Shown: one piece after another, positions 17,355 through 26,215 of the stretch
Layout: every line of letters begins with the position of its first letter
How positions within the stretch are numbered: the stretch's first letter is position 1
Assembly (NCBI GenBank): GCA_016703535.1
Contig: JADJBV010000001.1
Span: forward strand, 2,656,001-2,720,000
DNA length: 64,000 bases
Direction of reading: 5' to 3'
From: Deltaproteobacteria bacterium
GTDB taxonomy: Bacteria; Myxococcota; Kuafuiibacteriia; Kuafuiibacteriales; Kuafuiibacteriaceae
Notes under the pieces: model-generated
What the model was told of the DNA's origin: nothing
The model's input: the letters and a program-made list of their open reading frames with translations, nothing else
Databases searched by the model: none
Made by a program: the position numbers and the translations under genes

Positions 17355-18091
17355 TGAGCGGCAAGGTGGTGGCGCCCGAGATCTCGGTGGTGATCCCGGT
17401 GCACAACGAGGCCCCGATCGTCGAGGGTTCGCTGCGGGAGCTGAACGCCCGCCTCAAGAAGATCGGCAAGCCCTACGAGATCATCGTGGTGGAGAACGGC
17501 TCCAAGGACGACACCGCGGAGATCGTGGCCGGCTTGTCGGGTGAGTTGCCGGAGGTGAAGTTGTTGCGCTCGCCCGAGCCCAACTACGGCGCGGCGCTCC
17601 GCTACGGGATCCACGAGGCCCAGGGCAAATACATCCACTGCGACGAGATCGACATCTGCGACGTCGACTTCCATCGCCGGGCCCAAGAGCTGTTGATCGG
17701 CGACGACGGCGGCTTCGACATGGTGGTCGGCTCCAAGGCGATGGCCGGCTCCCGGGATCAGCGGCCCCTCTCTCGCCGGGTCGCGACCCGGGTGATCAAC
17801 GGGATGCTCCGGGTGTCCCTCGGCTTTCGCGGCACCGACACCCACGGCCTGAAGGCCTTTCGGAAGGACACCATCCTTCCGATCGTCGACGCTTGTGTGG
17901 TGGACCGGGACATGTTCGCCAGCGAGCTGGTGATCCGGGCCGAACGCGCCAAAAAACGGATCGTCGAGATCCCGCTGACCATCCAAGAGAAGCGGCAGCC
18001 GTCGGTCCAGCTGACCAAGCGGGTGCCCCGGGTCCTCGGCAACATCGCCAAGTTGGTCTACGTCATTCGCTTGAATGGAACGGTGAAGTGA
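17354..18091 (+). CDS. family 2 glycosyltransferase (DPM1/DPG-synthase-like)
   Basis: 245 residues, start ATG at 17354 overlapping the previous stop by 4 nt. ISVVIPVHNEAPIVEGSL near the start is the GT-A nucleotide-sugar fold, and VVENGSKDDTAEI is the second conserved strand. An acidic cluster CDEIDICDVD at about 96-105 occupies the DxD position that holds the metal and sugar nucleotide. GFRGTDTHGLKAFRKD is typical of GT2 enzymes acting on polyprenyl-phosphate. There is no C-terminal transmembrane pair, so it is probably peripheral at the inner membrane. Middle gene of a three-gene glycan cassette. Confidence 0.88.
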   Translation: MSGKVVAPEISVVIPVHNEAPIVEGSLRELNARLKKIGKPYEIIVVENGSKDDTAEIVAGLSGELPEVKLLRSPEPNYGAALRYGIHEAQGKYIHCDEIDICDVDFHRRAQELLIGDDGGFDMVVGSKAMAGSRDQRPLSRRVATRVINGMLRVSLGFRGTDTHGLKAFRKDTILPIVDACVVDRDMFASELVIRAERAKKRIVEIPLTIQEKRQPSVQLTKRVPRVLGNIAKLVYVIRLNGTVK

Positions 18092-19014
18092 GCTGGGGGG
18101 CCGCCGTCTCGATCGACGTCGACTCGTTGCCCTTTTATCGCCAGATCCACGGACTGCCTGCTCGGGAGGGCCCGGATCCGATCTACGACGTAGCCCTGCC
18201 CCGCTTCTTCGATTTGCTCGCAGAGGCCCAGGTGCCCGCGACTTTGTTTTTGGTCGGGGCCGACGCACCTCGACACGCGGCCGCGTTTTCGCCGCTGGCC
18301 CAGCTGGGGTGTGAGGTGGCGAGCCACTCCTACGCCCACGACTACCGGCTCAGTACTCAGGATCGGGCGGCGATCCGGGCGGACCTCTTGGCCGCCGACC
18401 AGGCCCTTTCACCGCTTTCGCCGCACGGGAAGCTCGTCGGCTTTCGTGCCCCCGGCTACAACACCTCGGCGACCTTGCTGGAGGAGGTGTTGGCCCTGGG
18501 CTACCGCTACGACTCCTCGTTGTTGCCGGCGCCCCTGTATTACCTGGCCCGGGCGGCGGCGATCGGCGGCTACCAGCTGCGCGGGCGCCCCTCAGCCTCG
18601 TTGTTGGGGCGATATTCGGCCTTCGCGGGGCCCCTCGGTCCCTATCGAACCACCCCGGCCCGACCGGATCGGCCCGTGCCCCACGGCCCGCTCCTCGAGT
18701 TGCCGATGGCGGTCGAGCCCACCTCACGGTTTTGGCTGATCGGCACCACCTGGGTGATGTTGCCGGGCCTGGTCCGGGATCGGTTGTTGGGGCGGGCCTT
18801 GGATCGCTTGCCGGTCCTCAACTTCGAGCTCCACGGGATCGATCTTTTGGATGGCAGCGACCCGGGCATCGAACCCGAGCTCGTCGCCGCTCAGCCTGAC
18901 CTCCGGATCAGCACCCGGTCAAAATTGGCCGCCTTTCGGTCGCTCCTGAAAACCCTCAGGGCCCACACTGAGGTGATGACCCTGGCCAACCTGGCTGACC
19001 GGCCCGTCGGGTAG
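18088..19014 (+). CDS. polysaccharide deacetylase (NodB-like)
   Basis: 308 residues. Start GTG at 18088 overlaps the stop of the glycosyltransferase (GTGA). VSIDVD (D10/D12) is the motif-1 region, HSYAHD (about 78-83) holds the two metal-binding His, and FRAPGYN (about 118-124) is motif 3. CE4 enzymes remove N-acetyl groups from amino sugars using a divalent metal. No signal peptide is seen, so a cytoplasmic lipid-linked substrate is more likely than a secreted polymer. The overlaps tie it to the GT2 and FAD enzymes. Confidence 0.87.
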   Translation: MSWGAAVSIDVDSLPFYRQIHGLPAREGPDPIYDVALPRFFDLLAEAQVPATLFLVGADAPRHAAAFSPLAQLGCEVASHSYAHDYRLSTQDRAAIRADLLAADQALSPLSPHGKLVGFRAPGYNTSATLLEEVLALGYRYDSSLLPAPLYYLARAAAIGGYQLRGRPSASLLGRYSAFAGPLGPYRTTPARPDRPVPHGPLLELPMAVEPTSRFWLIGTTWVMLPGLVRDRLLGRALDRLPVLNFELHGIDLLDGSDPGIEPELVAAQPDLRISTRSKLAAFRSLLKTLRAHTEVMTLANLADRPVG

Positions 19015-19027
19015 GACATCTGCGCCC

Positions 19028-19041
19028 ATTCACAAGTGAAT
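19028..19041. promoter_or_regulatory. palindrome ATTCAC-AA-GTGAAT
   Basis: A perfect 6-bp-arm inverted repeat 13 nt after the deacetylase stop and about 45 nt before the next start. It sits inside a larger stem (CGCCC ... GGGCG, with a TTTTC bulge). It could be a transcription terminator for the glycan cassette or an operator for the vWA lipoprotein. Sequence alone does not decide. Confidence 0.45.
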
Positions 19042-19084
19042 TTTCGGGCGGGGGCAGGTGACAGAAAACGCACGTCTCTCCATC

Positions 19085-22000
19085 ATGCCCGCGCTGATGC
19101 GAAAGTTCCGGACGCTCCCCCCCATCCTTTTCGCGCTGTCCGCCGGTCTGGCCGGCCTGGGCTGCGAAGACGATCCCGGTGTTGTCAACGTGACGCCCAA
19201 GCTCGAGCTGGATCCCACCAGCCTCGACTTCGGTAACGTTCAGGTCGGCACCACCGTCACCAGGACGTTCTTCATCAAGAACACCGGCGACGGAAACCTG
19301 AGCCTGCCGAGCAACCCGCTCAGCCAACAAGAGCCCAGCGACGCCGCCTTCACCTTCCAGGTCGAAGGGGACCGGCGGGTGGTGGTGCCGAACGGCAACC
19401 TGACCGTCAGTGTGACCTTCAAACCCGAAGAGCTACGGGCGAGCACCAGCGTGCTCGAGGTCCGCTCCAGCGACTCGGGCGTCGCTCCGGTGACCATCAC
19501 CCTGACCGGCACCGGCGTGACCACCACCTTGGCGGTCGACCCCGAGGTCCTCTCCTTCGGCAACGTGGTGATCAACACGACCAAGACCTTGGTCGTCTCG
19601 TTGACCAACAACAGCGACGTCGACGCCAACGTCGAGTTGCTGACCGGTCAGAACGTGAAGTTGTGCTCCAGCGGCGGCGTCGATCCCTCCACCTACTGCG
19701 TCAACCTCCAAGGCACGGTCCTCGGGCCCGATGGGCGCTTCGCGCTCAAGGCGGGTCAGGCCGCCCAGATGGAGGTCCGCTTCACGCCGGTCATCGCCGG
19801 GACCACCGAACGGGGTGACCTGTCGTTGCGGGCCTGCGACTCCAGCGCCTGTGAGCGTGAGATCCGGGTGTCGGGCGTCGGCATCGAACAAGGCTTCCGC
19901 TGCGACCCGACCAGCCTCGACTTTGGCCAGGTCAACCCGGGCTCCTGCCTGACCCGGACCGTGGCCTGCGAAAACATCGCCAACGAGACGGTGACGGTGA
20001 TCGGCACGGCCCCGGCCAACACCGGCGGCAACCCGACCAGCACCGACTTCCAGATCGAGTCGGTCCCCGCCGCGCCCTTGGCCACCGGCGAAAGCCTGGA
20101 GGTCGACGTGACCTACTGCCCGACCTCCTTGGGCGAAGACAACGGCACCTTGGCGATCGAGACCGACAACCGGGACGCCCGCTTGCGCTTCGTCTACGTG
20201 CCCCTGGAAGGCACCGGCGGTGGCCCGGACATCGAAGTCTTCCCGGCCCAGCTCAACTTCGGCTTGGTCTCCTTGATCGCGCCGGCCCGGCGTACGGTCT
20301 TGATCACCAACTCGGGTCAAGACAACCTCAACATCTCGGACATCCAGCTGAGCAACAACACCGCCGGCTTCACCGTCCCCGGCGCCAGCGGCGGCGAGGT
20401 GCGGCCCGGCGGCTCGATGGAGGTCACCGTCGAGTTCTTGCCGACGGCCGAAGGGCCGGCCGAGGCCGAGCTGGTGATCACCTCCGATGATCAAGACGAG
20501 CCGACGGTCCGAGTGCGGCTCCTCGGTGAAGGCATCAACCTGCCGCCCTGCTCTTTTGAGGTCGCCCCCGCTCAGCTGAGCTTCGGGGTGGTGGAGCGCG
20601 GCCGGGTCGTGAGCCGCGCCTTCGAGATCCGCAACGTCGGCAGCAACGTGTGTTTGGTGACCGCGGTCCGCCTGCAACCGGGTTCGGATCCCGCCTTCAC
20701 CCTGCCCGACGGGGACGTGACCTCGCTGATGATCCCAGCCGGCGCGGCCACCACGGTTCGGCTCGACTTCCAGCCGATCGCCAGCACCACCAGCAACGGC
20801 GGCGTCGAGTTCTCGATCTCCAGCCCGACCAGCCCCTTCAACACCGTGACCCTGTCGGGCACCGGCGCCGACGCCACCTTGTTGATCGTCCCCAACGAGC
20901 TCGACTTCGGCACCATCGGCGTGCCGTGTTCGGCCCGAGCCCGGACGGTGACCATCTACAACACCGGCTCATCGGCGGCGGTCATCGACTCCATCGCCCT
21001 CGCCTCGCCGGCCAACCCCGCCTTCACCATCGCCTCGTTGCCGACGCCGCTGCCGGGCATGCCCCTAACCTTGGCCCCGGGAGCCTCGACCGCCTTCGAC
21101 GTGACCTTCCGGGCCGAACAGGTCTCGTCCTACGCCGGCGCCGTCGAGATCAACGGCACCTTCGCCGGCAACCCGGTGACCTACATCGTGTCGTTGTTGG
21201 GCGTTGGTTCCAACGACGCGCGCCAGATCGATAACTTCGAGCAGCTCGGCAAACCCAAGGTGGACATCCTCTTCGTCATCGACAGCTCGGGCTCGATGTT
21301 CGAAGAGCAGACCGCGCTTTCGGCCAACTTCGCGGCCTTCATCCAGTTCGCCGAGGCCCAGGCCATCGAATACCAGCTGGCGGTGACCACCACCGACGTC
21401 GACGGCGGTGAAGACGGGCGTTTTGTGCCCCTGACCGGCAACCCCACCGATCGGATCGTGACCCCCCAGACCCAACCCACTCCGGAGGCGGTCTTCATCA
21501 ACAACGTCAACGTCGGCACCAGCGGCAGCGCCACCGAAAAAGGTTTGGAGGCCGCGTACCTGGCCTTGTCCAACCCGCTGATCTTCGGCCACAACGCCGG
21601 CTTCATCCGGAACGACGCCGTGTTGTCGGTGATCTTCGTCTCCGACGAGCAGGACTACTCGCCCCAGACGGTGCCGTTCTACATCAACTTCCTGCTCAGC
21701 ATTAAAGGCTTCCGGAACACCAACCTCTTCACCGCCTCGTCGATCGTCGGTGACTCCCCCGGCGGCTGCGACGGTCCGGGCGGCAACGCCGACGACGGCG
21801 CTCGTTACGTCGAGGTCGCCAACCGCACCGGCGGTGTGTTCCAGTCGATCTGCACCTCGGATTGGTCCCGCTCTTTGGAGGATCTGTCGACCACCGCCTT
21901 CGGCTTCAAGTCCCGCTTCTTCCTCGACAACCAACCGGTGATCTCGACCATCGTGGTGGAGCTGGATGGCGTCGCCATCCCGGCGACCTCTCCGGAAGGC

Positions 22001-22111
22001 ACGGTCAACTGGAGCTACGACTACGCCACCAACTCGGTGAACTTCAGCCCCTTCGCCACCCCCGAACCTGGCGCCGAGATCCAGGTCGAATACGTGGCCG
22101 AGTGCCTCTAG
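19085..22111 (+). CDS. surface lipoprotein with six HYDIN/ASH-like repeats and a vWA domain
   Basis: About 1008 residues. The N-terminus has a hydrophobic signal (PPILFALSAGLAGLGC) with a somewhat atypical lipobox; GTG 19058 and ATG 19097 are other starts. Six repeats of about 110 residues begin with the motif hxhxPxxLxFGxVxxGxxxxR (for example LDPTSLDFGNVQVGTTVTR, VDPEVLSFGNVVINTT, APAQLSFGVVERG). This is the choice-of-anchor-D/ASH immunoglobulin-like fold. The C-terminal vWA domain starts near residue 725 with DILFVIDSSGSM (DxSxS metal site). GDSPGGCDGPG and a closing beta segment follow. Role unknown; a surface adhesin or binding protein is an inference. A paralogue lies immediately downstream. 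Confidence 0.85.
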   Translation: MPALMRKFRTLPPILFALSAGLAGLGCEDDPGVVNVTPKLELDPTSLDFGNVQVGTTVTRTFFIKNTGDGNLSLPSNPLSQQEPSDAAFTFQVEGDRRVVVPNGNLTVSVTFKPEELRASTSVLEVRSSDSGVAPVTITLTGTGVTTTLAVDPEVLSFGNVVINTTKTLVVSLTNNSDVDANVELLTGQNVKLCSSGGVDPSTYCVNLQGTVLGPDGRFALKAGQAAQMEVRFTPVIAGTTERGDLSLRACDSSACEREIRVSGVGIEQGFRCDPTSLDFGQVNPGSCLTRTVACENIANETVTVIGTAPANTGGNPTSTDFQIESVPAAPLATGESLEVDVTYCPTSLGEDNGTLAIETDNRDARLRFVYVPLEGTGGGPDIEVFPAQLNFGLVSLIAPARRTVLITNSGQDNLNISDIQLSNNTAGFTVPGASGGEVRPGGSMEVTVEFLPTAEGPAEAELVITSDDQDEPTVRVRLLGEGINLPPCSFEVAPAQLSFGVVERGRVVSRAFEIRNVGSNVCLVTAVRLQPGSDPAFTLPDGDVTSLMIPAGAATTVRLDFQPIASTTSNGGVEFSISSPTSPFNTVTLSGTGADATLLIVPNELDFGTIGVPCSARARTVTIYNTGSSAAVIDSIALASPANPAFTIASLPTPLPGMPLTLAPGASTAFDVTFRAEQVSSYAGAVEINGTFAGNPVTYIVSLLGVGSNDARQIDNFEQLGKPKVDILFVIDSSGSMFEEQTALSANFAAFIQFAEAQAIEYQLAVTTTDVDGGEDGRFVPLTGNPTDRIVTPQTQPTPEAVFINNVNVGTSGSATEKGLEAAYLALSNPLIFGHNAGFIRNDAVLSVIFVSDEQDYSPQTVPFYINFLLSIKGFRNTNLFTASSIVGDSPGGCDGPGGNADDGARYVEVANRTGGVFQSICTSDWSRSLEDLSTTAFGFKSRFFLDNQPVISTIVVELDGVAIPATSPEGTVNWSYDYATNSVNFSPFATPEPGAEIQVEYVAECL

Positions 22112-22296
22112 TGCCTAAACCGCGTGAAGCTGATCGGGCCGCGCTCGGTCCCATCGCTCCTGCTCGCGTCGGCCCTTCGGGCCCCTTCCGGGCGCCTCAG
22201 TCGCGTATGGCCAGATATGCTCCTTCCGGCGCGACGCGACCAGGACCGATGGTCCCTTCGCGGGACCCGACCATCTTCGCGCGGTTGAGGCACTAG
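22108..22296. repeat. 189-bp long imperfect palindromic element
   Basis: The left end (CTAGTGCCTAAACCGCG) and the reverse complement of the right end (CTAGTGCCTCAACCGCG) match. The pairing continues for about 60 nt per arm with scattered mismatches (for example GCTCCTGCTCGCGTCG against GGTCCTGGTCGCGTCG). Smaller hairpins such as GGCCC-TTC-GGGCC lie inside. It starts on the stop codon of the first vWA gene and ends 3 nt before the ATG of its paralogue, so any transcript through it would fold strongly. Candidate MITE/REP-type element or very large attenuator-like hairpin. Confidence 0.75.
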
Positions 22297-22299
22297 TTT

Positions 22300-24825
22300 A
22301 TGCGCCGAGCCCTGCTGTGTTGTCTCCTGGTCGGCTGCACCACCAAGACCGACGAGCTGGGCCCGGGTGGCTCTCCGAGGCTGACGATCCAGCCCGGGGA
22401 GCTGAGCTTCGGCCCGGTTCGGATCGGCACCGGTGCTGAGAAGATCGTCGCCCTCGTCAACGAATCTGGAGTCCCGCTCGATCCCTTGTTGTTGCCGGGT
22501 TCGGTCGGCCCCTGCGGGCCCGAGCCGGAAGCTTTTTGCGTGGCTCAGGACCCGGGCCCGATCCCGGCGGGCGCGACCGGCGCCTTGACCGTCCGCTTCA
22601 CCCCAAGCCGCACGGGCCCGACCAACGGGCTCCTGTTGTTGGGGGCCTGCGCGGCCTCGGGCTGCGAGGCCCCGGTGGCCCTCAGCGGAGAAGGCGTCGA
22701 GGGCCGGCTGGTCTGCGACAACGCCGAGCTCGACTTGGGGGAACTATCGCTGGGCTCCTGCGCTGAAGCGACCTTGTCCTGCACCAACCGGGGTCAAGTG
22801 GAGGCCGAACTCAGGGGCGTCACCTTGAGCAACGAGCCGGGCTTTCGCCTCGTAGGCCCCACCTCCGGGGTCGTCCGGCCGGGGGAGTCGCGCGACCTGC
22901 AGGTCGAGGGGTGTGCCCAGGCCTTGGGGGCTCAGGCCGCCACGATCACCATCGACGCCGATCCTCCAGCGACCCGTTCGGTCCGCTTGTTCGGTGTGGA
23001 TCCGGTGTTGGTCGTGGAGCCAACGACGCTGGAGTTCGGCGAGGTGGTCCTGGACGACACCGTTCGCCGGCCCTTGACCTTGCGCAATCAGGGCACCACC
23101 CCACTCAGGCTCATCAGCGTTGCCGGCAGTGATCCCTCGCTGGTGATCACCGGCGCCCCCGCGGAGGTCGCGCCGAACGCCGCGGTGACCGTGGAGGTCG
23201 CCTTGACCGCCAACCAGGTCGGCCCTTTCACCTTGGCGGTCGTCGTCCAGACCAACGACACCCGGCGCCCTCGGGTGGAGGTCCCCGCCACCGGGAGCGG
23301 TCTGAACTTGCCAGAATGTGGATTGCTGCAAGCCCAGCCGGTGGAGATCGGCCCGGTCGAGATCGGGCGCCGAGGCTCCGGTTATCTGCGCCTCGAGAAC
23401 TTGGGCACGGAAGAGTGCCTTTACGGACGCGCCGCCTTCGCCCCTGGCACCGAAGTGGTCTGGGCCCTCGAGGCCCCGGCCAACGCCCAACCCCTGGCCC
23501 CGGGCGGGGTGTTGCCGATCCTGGTCCACCTGGAGCCCGAGCAGCTCCGCACCTATCAGGCCCAGCTCGAGGTCGTGGTCAACGGCCGGACCATCCAGGT
23601 GGCGGTCAACGGCGAAGGTTCCAACGGCTTCTTGCGGGTGGTGCCCGAGCCCGTCGACTTTGACGGGGTCACCGTCGGTTGTGAGGGCCAAGGGCAAGTG
23701 GTGCACGCTCGGCTGCCCATCCCCGACGAAAACGCGACCCTGCTCGACGCCCAGATCATCGCGGCCCGAGGGGGCGCCTTCCGCTTCGCCGCCGCCCCGA
23801 TCTTGCCGGGGCCGGTCGATCAACCCCTGACCGTGCTCTACACCCCGACCCTCGGGAAGGCCGAGGCGGAGCTGGTGTTGCGGGCCCGGGTTCACGGCGT
23901 CGAGGCCGTGAGCCGGGTGCCGATCAAGGGTGAAGGTCGACCGGATTCGCTGCGCCGAGAGCAGCGGGAGCTCCCGCTCACAACGGCGCTGGACGTCCTG
24001 TTCGTGTTGGATCACTCCTGCAGCAACTTCGACGACATCTCGCAGTTGAGAGACAACGCCGCCGACTACCTCACGAGCCTCGACGGCGTCGGCGTGGACT
24101 ATCACCTGGCGGTCACCACCACGGACATCGACACCCAGCAGTCCCGAGGCCGCTTTGCGCCGGCCGCAGACCCGAACGCGCCACGGGTGGTCACTCCGGC
24201 CTTGCCGACTCCGGCGCCCACCTTGGAGTCCAACTTCTTCGCCGACCAGCGCTTCGACAGCGGCGCAGAGGCCGGGATCGAGGCGGCCCACCTGGCGACG
24301 GTCCAGCCGCTCCGCCGGGAGGAGAACGCGGGGTGGCTCCGACGGGACGCCTCGCTGGTCCTGTTCTTCTTCTCGGATGAGGACGACCAGTCGCCAAACG
24401 CCGTGGAGGCCTACGCCGATATCTTCCGGGCGCTGCGACCCATCCAAGACCCCAACCAGCTGCGGGTGGTGTCCGTGGTCGGAGATGTGCCTGGTGGCTG
24501 CACCAACGCCTACGCCGGCACCCGCTACGTCGAGTTGGCCGACCGCTTGGGCGGCGCCTTCAGCTCGTTCTGCGGGCCCAACGCCGCCGACGCCTTGTTC
24601 ACGGCGCCCATGCTGGGTTTTGCGGGTCAGTGGGATCTCGCGGGGGACCCCGAGCCCAACAGCCTGGTGCTGCGCATCGACGGCGTGGTGGTCCCCGAGA
24701 TCACGCCCGGCGGGGCCAGCAACTACACCTACGATGGGGCTCGGCGGCGCCTGACCTTCTCGCCGTTGGCGATTCCCGACCCCGGCAGTGTGATGGAACT
24801 CGAATACCAAGCGGCGTGCCGTTGA
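22300..24825 (+). CDS. paralogous surface lipoprotein with ASH-like repeats and a vWA domain
   Basis: 841 residues. MRRALLCCLLVGC is a clear lipoprotein signal (LVGC). About five ASH/HYDIN-like repeats follow (LTIQPGELSFGPVRIGT, LVVEPTTLEFGEVVLDD, and a divergent LRVVPEPVDFDGVTVGC). The C-terminal vWA domain has DVLFVLDHSCS, which keeps DxSxS. It shares long stretches with the upstream gene: HLAVTTTDID, VVTPALPTPAPT, VVGDVPGGC, RYVELADRLGG and a closing beta region. The genes therefore arose by duplication and then diverged, mainly in repeat number. The start ATG lies 3 nt after the palindromic element. Confidence 0.86.
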   Translation: MRRALLCCLLVGCTTKTDELGPGGSPRLTIQPGELSFGPVRIGTGAEKIVALVNESGVPLDPLLLPGSVGPCGPEPEAFCVAQDPGPIPAGATGALTVRFTPSRTGPTNGLLLLGACAASGCEAPVALSGEGVEGRLVCDNAELDLGELSLGSCAEATLSCTNRGQVEAELRGVTLSNEPGFRLVGPTSGVVRPGESRDLQVEGCAQALGAQAATITIDADPPATRSVRLFGVDPVLVVEPTTLEFGEVVLDDTVRRPLTLRNQGTTPLRLISVAGSDPSLVITGAPAEVAPNAAVTVEVALTANQVGPFTLAVVVQTNDTRRPRVEVPATGSGLNLPECGLLQAQPVEIGPVEIGRRGSGYLRLENLGTEECLYGRAAFAPGTEVVWALEAPANAQPLAPGGVLPILVHLEPEQLRTYQAQLEVVVNGRTIQVAVNGEGSNGFLRVVPEPVDFDGVTVGCEGQGQVVHARLPIPDENATLLDAQIIAARGGAFRFAAAPILPGPVDQPLTVLYTPTLGKAEAELVLRARVHGVEAVSRVPIKGEGRPDSLRREQRELPLTTALDVLFVLDHSCSNFDDISQLRDNAADYLTSLDGVGVDYHLAVTTTDIDTQQSRGRFAPAADPNAPRVVTPALPTPAPTLESNFFADQRFDSGAEAGIEAAHLATVQPLRREENAGWLRRDASLVLFFFSDEDDQSPNAVEAYADIFRALRPIQDPNQLRVVSVVGDVPGGCTNAYAGTRYVELADRLGGAFSSFCGPNAADALFTAPMLGFAGQWDLAGDPEPNSLVLRIDGVVVPEITPGGASNYTYDGARRRLTFSPLAIPDPGSVMELEYQAACR

Positions 24826-24895
24826 GGGGTTCGAAGGCCGAAATAGGCCGCGCCGTGGAGCCCCCGGCGGGAGGCACTCCGTAGTTCTGGGTGCC

Positions 24896-24910
24896 GGGAC
24901 AGGTCCCTGT
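24896..24910. promoter_or_regulatory. overlapping palindromes upstream of the SUFU gene
   Basis: GGGAC-AG-GTCCC (24896-24907) and ACAGG-TC-CCTGT (24899-24910) overlap about 20 nt before the start codon. TGTGATACC just downstream could be an extended -10. The arrangement is compatible with an operator overlapping the promoter, but support is limited to the symmetry. Confidence 0.3.
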
Positions 24911-24927
24911 GATACCATGTCGGACGG

Positions 24928-26208
24928 ATGGCTGCGGACCAGCATCCTGACGTGCTTTTGGTGCGCAAGCACCTGGTGGAGCACTTGGGTCAGCCCGACG
25001 AGGTCTTCGAGATCTCCGGCAGCCCCATCCCCAACTCCCCCGTCCAGTCCCTGAACCTGGCCTACTTCGCGCCGGGTGGGCCCCATTCGCCGGTGGTCTT
25101 CGCCACCTGTGGCGCCAGCCTGTACCGGATGGCCGACGGGCGCCGGGTCGAAGGCCTGATCATCTTGCGCCGGGAGCCGAACGGCGTGGGCTTCGAGGGC
25201 GTCAACAAGTTGCTCGGGTCCTTCGCCTTGTTCGCCGAAAGCACCGGGCAAGCGGTCCGGATCGGCGACGTGGTGCGGGCCCCCACGGAGCTGAAGCAGT
25301 TTTGCCAGATGGACGCGGTGCTCTTTTTGCCGCCGGTGCCGTTCGTTCCCCAGTTCCACCAGCTCCCGGTCACCCGCAATGAACAGGTCGACCTGATCTG
25401 GCTGTTGCCCGTCTACGAAGAAGAGGCCGAATACGCCCTAAAAAACGGGCCTCAAGCCTTGATGTTGTTGTTCGCGGCTCAGGGGTTGGACCTGACCGAT
25501 CCGGAGCGAAGCGAAGCCAACACCTTGGTTCGGCCGGAGGACGCCGCCGACATGGCCCGGCGGGTGGCGGAGGACAACGCCAAGAAGGGGCCTGACGCGG
25601 TCAAGCCCACCATCCTGCCGGCGGGCAAGACCAAGACCTCCCGAAGGGACATGGGCCGAGGTTCCTTCGACGTGGAGGAAGGTGAGTCGGTAGTCATCTC
25701 CCGGCGCTCCAAGCCGACGAAGGCTGCGCGCAGCGACACCCCCGGCGCCGACCCGCCCCCCGCGGCGACCCAGGTCGAAGTGCAGGCCACGCCCACCCAA
25801 GCGCAGGCCACCGCCACTCAGGTGCAGGTGCCAGCGCCTCCCAAACAAGATCAGAAGCGGCGCCCCTGGGTGGTCCAACCCGAAGCAAAGAACGAGGTGC
25901 GCTTCGATCTGACCGCCACCCAAGTGAAGGTGCAGCGGAAGGTCGAGCCCGAAAAGGCCGAAAAGCCGGCCCCGGAGCCCCCCGAGTCGGCCAAAAAACG
26001 CCGCTTCGAGGAGCTGAAGGCCGCCGCCAAAGCCGCCGAGGTTCGGGCCACCGCCCGTCGCGCCGGGCAAATCCAGGCCGAACCCGAAGGCCGTCCGGCG
26101 GCCAACGCGCCTCAACGGAGCGACTCTTCGGCCCGGGCCGCCGCCCGACGCCGCGGCGCTCCGACCACCGCGATCCAGGGTCAACTCAAGGGCAAACGCG
26201 GCGAATGA
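24928..26208 (+). CDS. SUFU (suppressor of fused)-domain protein with disordered tail
   Basis: 426 residues. Residues about 10-185 fit the SUFU domain: a front part with FEISGSPIPNSPVQSLNLAYF and a closing QVDLIWLLPVYEEEAEYALKNG, near the conserved xxxIxWLLPIxxxE element. Bacterial SUFU-domain proteins often act as immunity factors or interaction partners, so function is open. After residue 200 the protein is low-complexity. It contains three copies of ATQV(E/Q/K)V (ATQVEVQ, ATQVQVP, ATQVKVQ) and Lys/Ala-rich runs. No partner toxin is visible. It converges on the kinase-AAA gene with 7 bp between stops. Confidence 0.75.
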   Translation: MAADQHPDVLLVRKHLVEHLGQPDEVFEISGSPIPNSPVQSLNLAYFAPGGPHSPVVFATCGASLYRMADGRRVEGLIILRREPNGVGFEGVNKLLGSFALFAESTGQAVRIGDVVRAPTELKQFCQMDAVLFLPPVPFVPQFHQLPVTRNEQVDLIWLLPVYEEEAEYALKNGPQALMLLFAAQGLDLTDPERSEANTLVRPEDAADMARRVAEDNAKKGPDAVKPTILPAGKTKTSRRDMGRGSFDVEEGESVVISRRSKPTKAARSDTPGADPPPAATQVEVQATPTQAQATATQVQVPAPPKQDQKRRPWVVQPEAKNEVRFDLTATQVKVQRKVEPEKAEKPAPEPPESAKKRRFEELKAAAKAAEVRATARRAGQIQAEPEGRPAANAPQRSDSSARAAARRRGAPTTAIQGQLKGKRGE

Positions 26209-26215
26209 GGGGCGC

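Noticed and set aside
22744..25359. 871-residue minus-strand open frame across the second vWA gene and the SUFU gene
   Set aside because: It runs opposite two well-supported genes and is rich in Arg/Gly/His/Asp, as expected from high-GC antisense frames.
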